Shown here in pieces: positions 62,062-64,000 of a stretch of DNA of 64,000 nucleotides. A model generated the notes under the pieces. It worked only from the letters and a program-made list of their open reading frames with translations, did not search any database and was not told the DNA's origin. Numbering within the stretch: the first letter of the stretch is position 1; every line of letters begins with the position of its first letter. A program made the translations under genes and the position numbers. Origin of the DNA: Fabrea salina (Eukaryota; Ciliophora; Heterotrichea; Heterotrichida; Fabreidae); contig JALIHJ010000061.1 in the NCBI GenBank assembly GCA_022984795.1, positions 1 through 64,000 of the forward strand, given 5' to 3'.

Positions 62062-62979
62062 ATGAAGGAGTGGATCATAGACACAGACGCTGGCATAGAC
62101 GATGCCCAAGCTTTAGTTCTTGCCTTGAACTCACCTAACTTTGCAGTGCACGCAATCTCTACTGTTTCAGGAAACGCCCACGAGGAATTTGTGTACAGTA
62201 ACGTGTCCCAAGTTCTGGAAGTCTGCAATAAACAACATATTCCAATTTATAGAGGATGCTCGCGTCCTATATTAGGCTCACACATTGACGCAGGGTACTT
62301 CCACGGAAAAACAGGTTTTGGAGACTACTGGGACAGTGGAAGAGTACCTCCTGACAGAAATGACCCTCAGGAGTATGCGCCCTCTATGATTGCTCGCTTA
62401 GGAAGCGGAGAGCTGAACATCATTTGTTTGGGCCCCCTCACTAACTTAGCTATTGCTTACCTTATGAACCCCACACTCGAGTTTAACCAAGTAGTTGTCA
62501 TGGGTGGCACACGTGACTGTGAAGGCAATGTGCAGCCCACATCTGAGTACAACTTTTACGCAGACCCTGAAGCAGCTGCTATTGTGTTTAAGCGAGCTAA
62601 GCACATAGTACTTGTGCCTTGGGAAACCACTGCAGATCTAGAAGTCAGGGAAGGAGAGTTCCTTGAAAGGTGGCTAGGTCCATCGCCCTGTGGGGAGTTC
62701 TTAAGAGAGCTAACTCAGTACGTGATTAGAAGAGAAGGAGCAACTTACTTGTGCGACCCGATGGCAGTGGCTGTAGCCATAGACGAGAACATAATAGCTG
62801 AGTCTGAAGAAGTCCACGTTAAGATTGAAACCCAGGGAAAGTGGGGAAGGGGCCAGTGCATTTTCTTCAGAAACAAATGGGGCATCCTCAAAGAAAGAAG
62901 AAAACACGTAAAAGTTGTCAGGAAAGTACACTCAGACATGTTCCACGAGTTGCTGGTCCAAAGCACAAGTAATTATTAA
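62062..62979 (+). CDS. Inosine-uridine preferring nucleoside hydrolase
   Basis: 305 residues. The Ca2+-binding N-terminal signature DTDAGIDDAQA (7-17) is present, then AHEEFVYSNV, GCSRPIL, the active-site stretch GNVQPTSEYNFYADPEAAA (about 153-171) and the late Asp-rich DPMAVAVAIDE with the DPxA Ca2+/substrate pattern. It hydrolyses nucleosides to base and ribose (purine salvage). It starts 5 nt after NUP155 in a TTTAAATG context. No targeting signal. Confidence 0.93.
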   Translation: MKEWIIDTDAGIDDAQALVLALNSPNFAVHAISTVSGNAHEEFVYSNVSQVLEVCNKQHIPIYRGCSRPILGSHIDAGYFHGKTGFGDYWDSGRVPPDRNDPQEYAPSMIARLGSGELNIICLGPLTNLAIAYLMNPTLEFNQVVVMGGTRDCEGNVQPTSEYNFYADPEAAAIVFKRAKHIVLVPWETTADLEVREGEFLERWLGPSPCGEFLRELTQYVIRREGATYLCDPMAVAVAIDENIIAESEEVHVKIETQGKWGRGQCIFFRNKWGILKERRKHVKVVRKVHSDMFHELLVQSTSNY

Positions 62980-62981
62980 AG

Positions 62982-64000
62982 ATGCTTGTTTTACTATGCT
63001 TGTTTGTCAGTGCTAAGTCGTTTCAACATTCAGAAGTCTATGGAAGTGTTGAGGATCTGGGCTACTACTATGTTGAAGTCCACGTAGGCACTCCTCCTGT
63101 CACTCAAACAGTTATAGTTGACACTGGAAGCACCGTAACAGCTTTTCCATGTGTGGGGTGTACTAACTGCGGGTCACACATGGACATTTACTTCGACTAC
63201 CGTAACTCCAACACTTCAAGAGTAGTCACATGCCACGAAGGAGTTCAGTGTTCTTCGTGCCACAATGATAAATGTGGCTACTCTCAAGGCTACGCTGAAG
63301 GCAGTTCGATTGCTGGGTACTTAGTTGAGGACTACTTTAGTTTTGGAAACAACCAAGAAGTAAGGTTTGTGTTTGGATGCCACACAAAAGAAACAAACAT
63401 GTTTAGGTCTCAGAAAGCCGATGGAATCATGGGGTTGGGCTTCACGAGAAGGAACAAAGGCACTCTAGTAGATGCTTTGTATGAAAGTGAAATAGTGTCT
63501 ACTGATGTACTCGGGCTGTGTTTGGGAAAGACTGATGGGTTTATGACTGTTGGGGGTTTCAACAGTTCCAACCACCTTGAGCCTATTAAGTGGGTCCCAA
63601 TGCACGAGAATCCCTTTTACTCACTTACAGTGTCAGACATCAAAGTAGGCGGAGTGAGCTTAGAAGTAGACAACCAAGACACGATTATTGACTCAGGGAC
63701 TACTTTTGCTTACTTGAGCACTAGCAGTTTCAATGCTTTTTGGAGCGAGTTCCATGAGTACTGCTCAGACCCCACCAGTTGCATTGGGGAAGTCCAAAAC
63801 ATAGCTTCGGAAAACTGCTTTAGGCTCAACGGAACTTTAGATGAGTTCATGGAGAGCTTCCCGGTGATTTCTTTGGTGGTGAACGAAACTTCAATAGAGT
63901 GGCTTCCTCAAAACTACTTAGTGAACTGGCCTGAGTTTCCCAATGTGTATTGTGTAGGTGTGTACAGAAACCACGGAAGACAGAACGTATTAGGAGGTGT
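62982..64000 (+). CDS. Aspartyl protease (A1, plasmepsin V-like), runs off the window
   Basis: At least 339 residues, 3' end missing. A signal peptide (MLVLLCLFVSAKS) leads to VHVGTPPVTQTVIVDTGSTV with catalytic Asp47 (DTGS) and a second Asp at about 237 (IIDSGTTFAYL). Between them are a Cys-rich insertion (CVGCTNCG, CSSCHNDKC) and YAEGSSIAGYLVEDYF, a pattern seen in plasmepsin V-like/BACE-type proteases of alveolates. These are secretory-pathway or vacuolar enzymes. It starts 2 nt after the nucleoside hydrolase stop. No stop is seen up to 64000. Confidence 0.88.
   Translation, partial: MLVLLCLFVSAKSFQHSEVYGSVEDLGYYYVEVHVGTPPVTQTVIVDTGSTVTAFPCVGCTNCGSHMDIYFDYRNSNTSRVVTCHEGVQCSSCHNDKCGYSQGYAEGSSIAGYLVEDYFSFGNNQEVRFVFGCHTKETNMFRSQKADGIMGLGFTRRNKGTLVDALYESEIVSTDVLGLCLGKTDGFMTVGGFNSSNHLEPIKWVPMHENPFYSLTVSDIKVGGVSLEVDNQDTIIDSGTTFAYLSTSSFNAFWSEFHEYCSDPTSCIGEVQNIASENCFRLNGTLDEFMESFPVISLVVNETSIEWLPQNYLVNWPEFPNVYCVGVYRNHGRQNVLGG

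Noticed and set aside
1-64000. CRISPR arrays, rRNA or tRNA genes
   Set aside because: No regularly spaced repeats, no conserved rRNA cores and no convincing tRNA arms were seen; tRNA would need a covariance search.

Overview
The window reads as a very gene-dense stretch of a ciliate macronuclear chromosome, most likely from a heterotrich (the Stentor / Fabrea / Blepharisma group). The reasons are exactly 15-nt introns (seven supported, all fitting GTAA-N5-A-N2-YAG), reading frames that stay open under the standard genetic code, almost exclusive use of TAA and TAG as stops, intergenic gaps that are often 0-20 nt, and a ciliate-type gene set (CDPK, a PAS-domain polytopic membrane protein of the tmcB/tmcC type, a telomere end-binding/POT1-like protein, a tubulin deglutamylase-type carboxypeptidase). 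The species cannot be fixed from sequence alone.

Layout. 1-2.5 kb is the only untidy part: about 590 nt without a gene, then an F-box/WD40 gene split by a roughly 1-kb foreign-looking insert that carries a degenerate endonuclease/exonuclease/phosphatase (EEP) reading frame. 2.5-13.2 kb: a small coiled-coil protein, RPL13A, the large PAS membrane protein, a LITAF-domain protein, a pirin lacking one metal-binding His, mitochondrial bL36, an intact EEP nuclease, a membrane protein and a serine carboxypeptidase. 13.2-25 kb: CDC14, a DHHC acyltransferase, DMC1, a STK32-like kinase, an organellar family A DNA polymerase, a TBL1-like LisH-WD40 protein and an ankyrin-TKL kinase. 25-34 kb: an IDH-family subunit, an ataxin-3-type Josephin protein, an EXD1-like pseudo-exonuclease, a second DHHC protein, MSH5 and RRP1. 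34-47.7 kb: a DMT transporter, a TORTIFOLIA/SPIRAL2-like HEAT protein, asparaginase with ankyrin repeats, a cytosolic carboxypeptidase, the POT1/TEBP-alpha-like protein, Yippee, a CDK, GSTZ and PI4KB. 47.7-64 kb: pentafunctional AROM, an FYR-domain protein, a CDPK, DNAJB, DPY30, a polyprenyl synthase, a DYRK kinase, NUP155, a nucleoside hydrolase and a truncated aspartyl protease.

The genes are housekeeping rather than one pathway. Themes that recur are meiosis and chromosome maintenance (DMC1, MSH5, POT1-like), signalling kinases and phosphatases, and microtubule or cilium functions. Several genes that look broken or split as plain reading frames become whole when a 15-nt intron is removed (CDC14, TBL1-like, ankyrin kinase, RRP1, FYR protein, and two hypothetical genes). 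Divergent neighbours can start 2-12 nt apart and convergent neighbours can share stop-codon bases, so promoters and polyadenylation signals must lie inside, or overlap, adjacent coding sequence.
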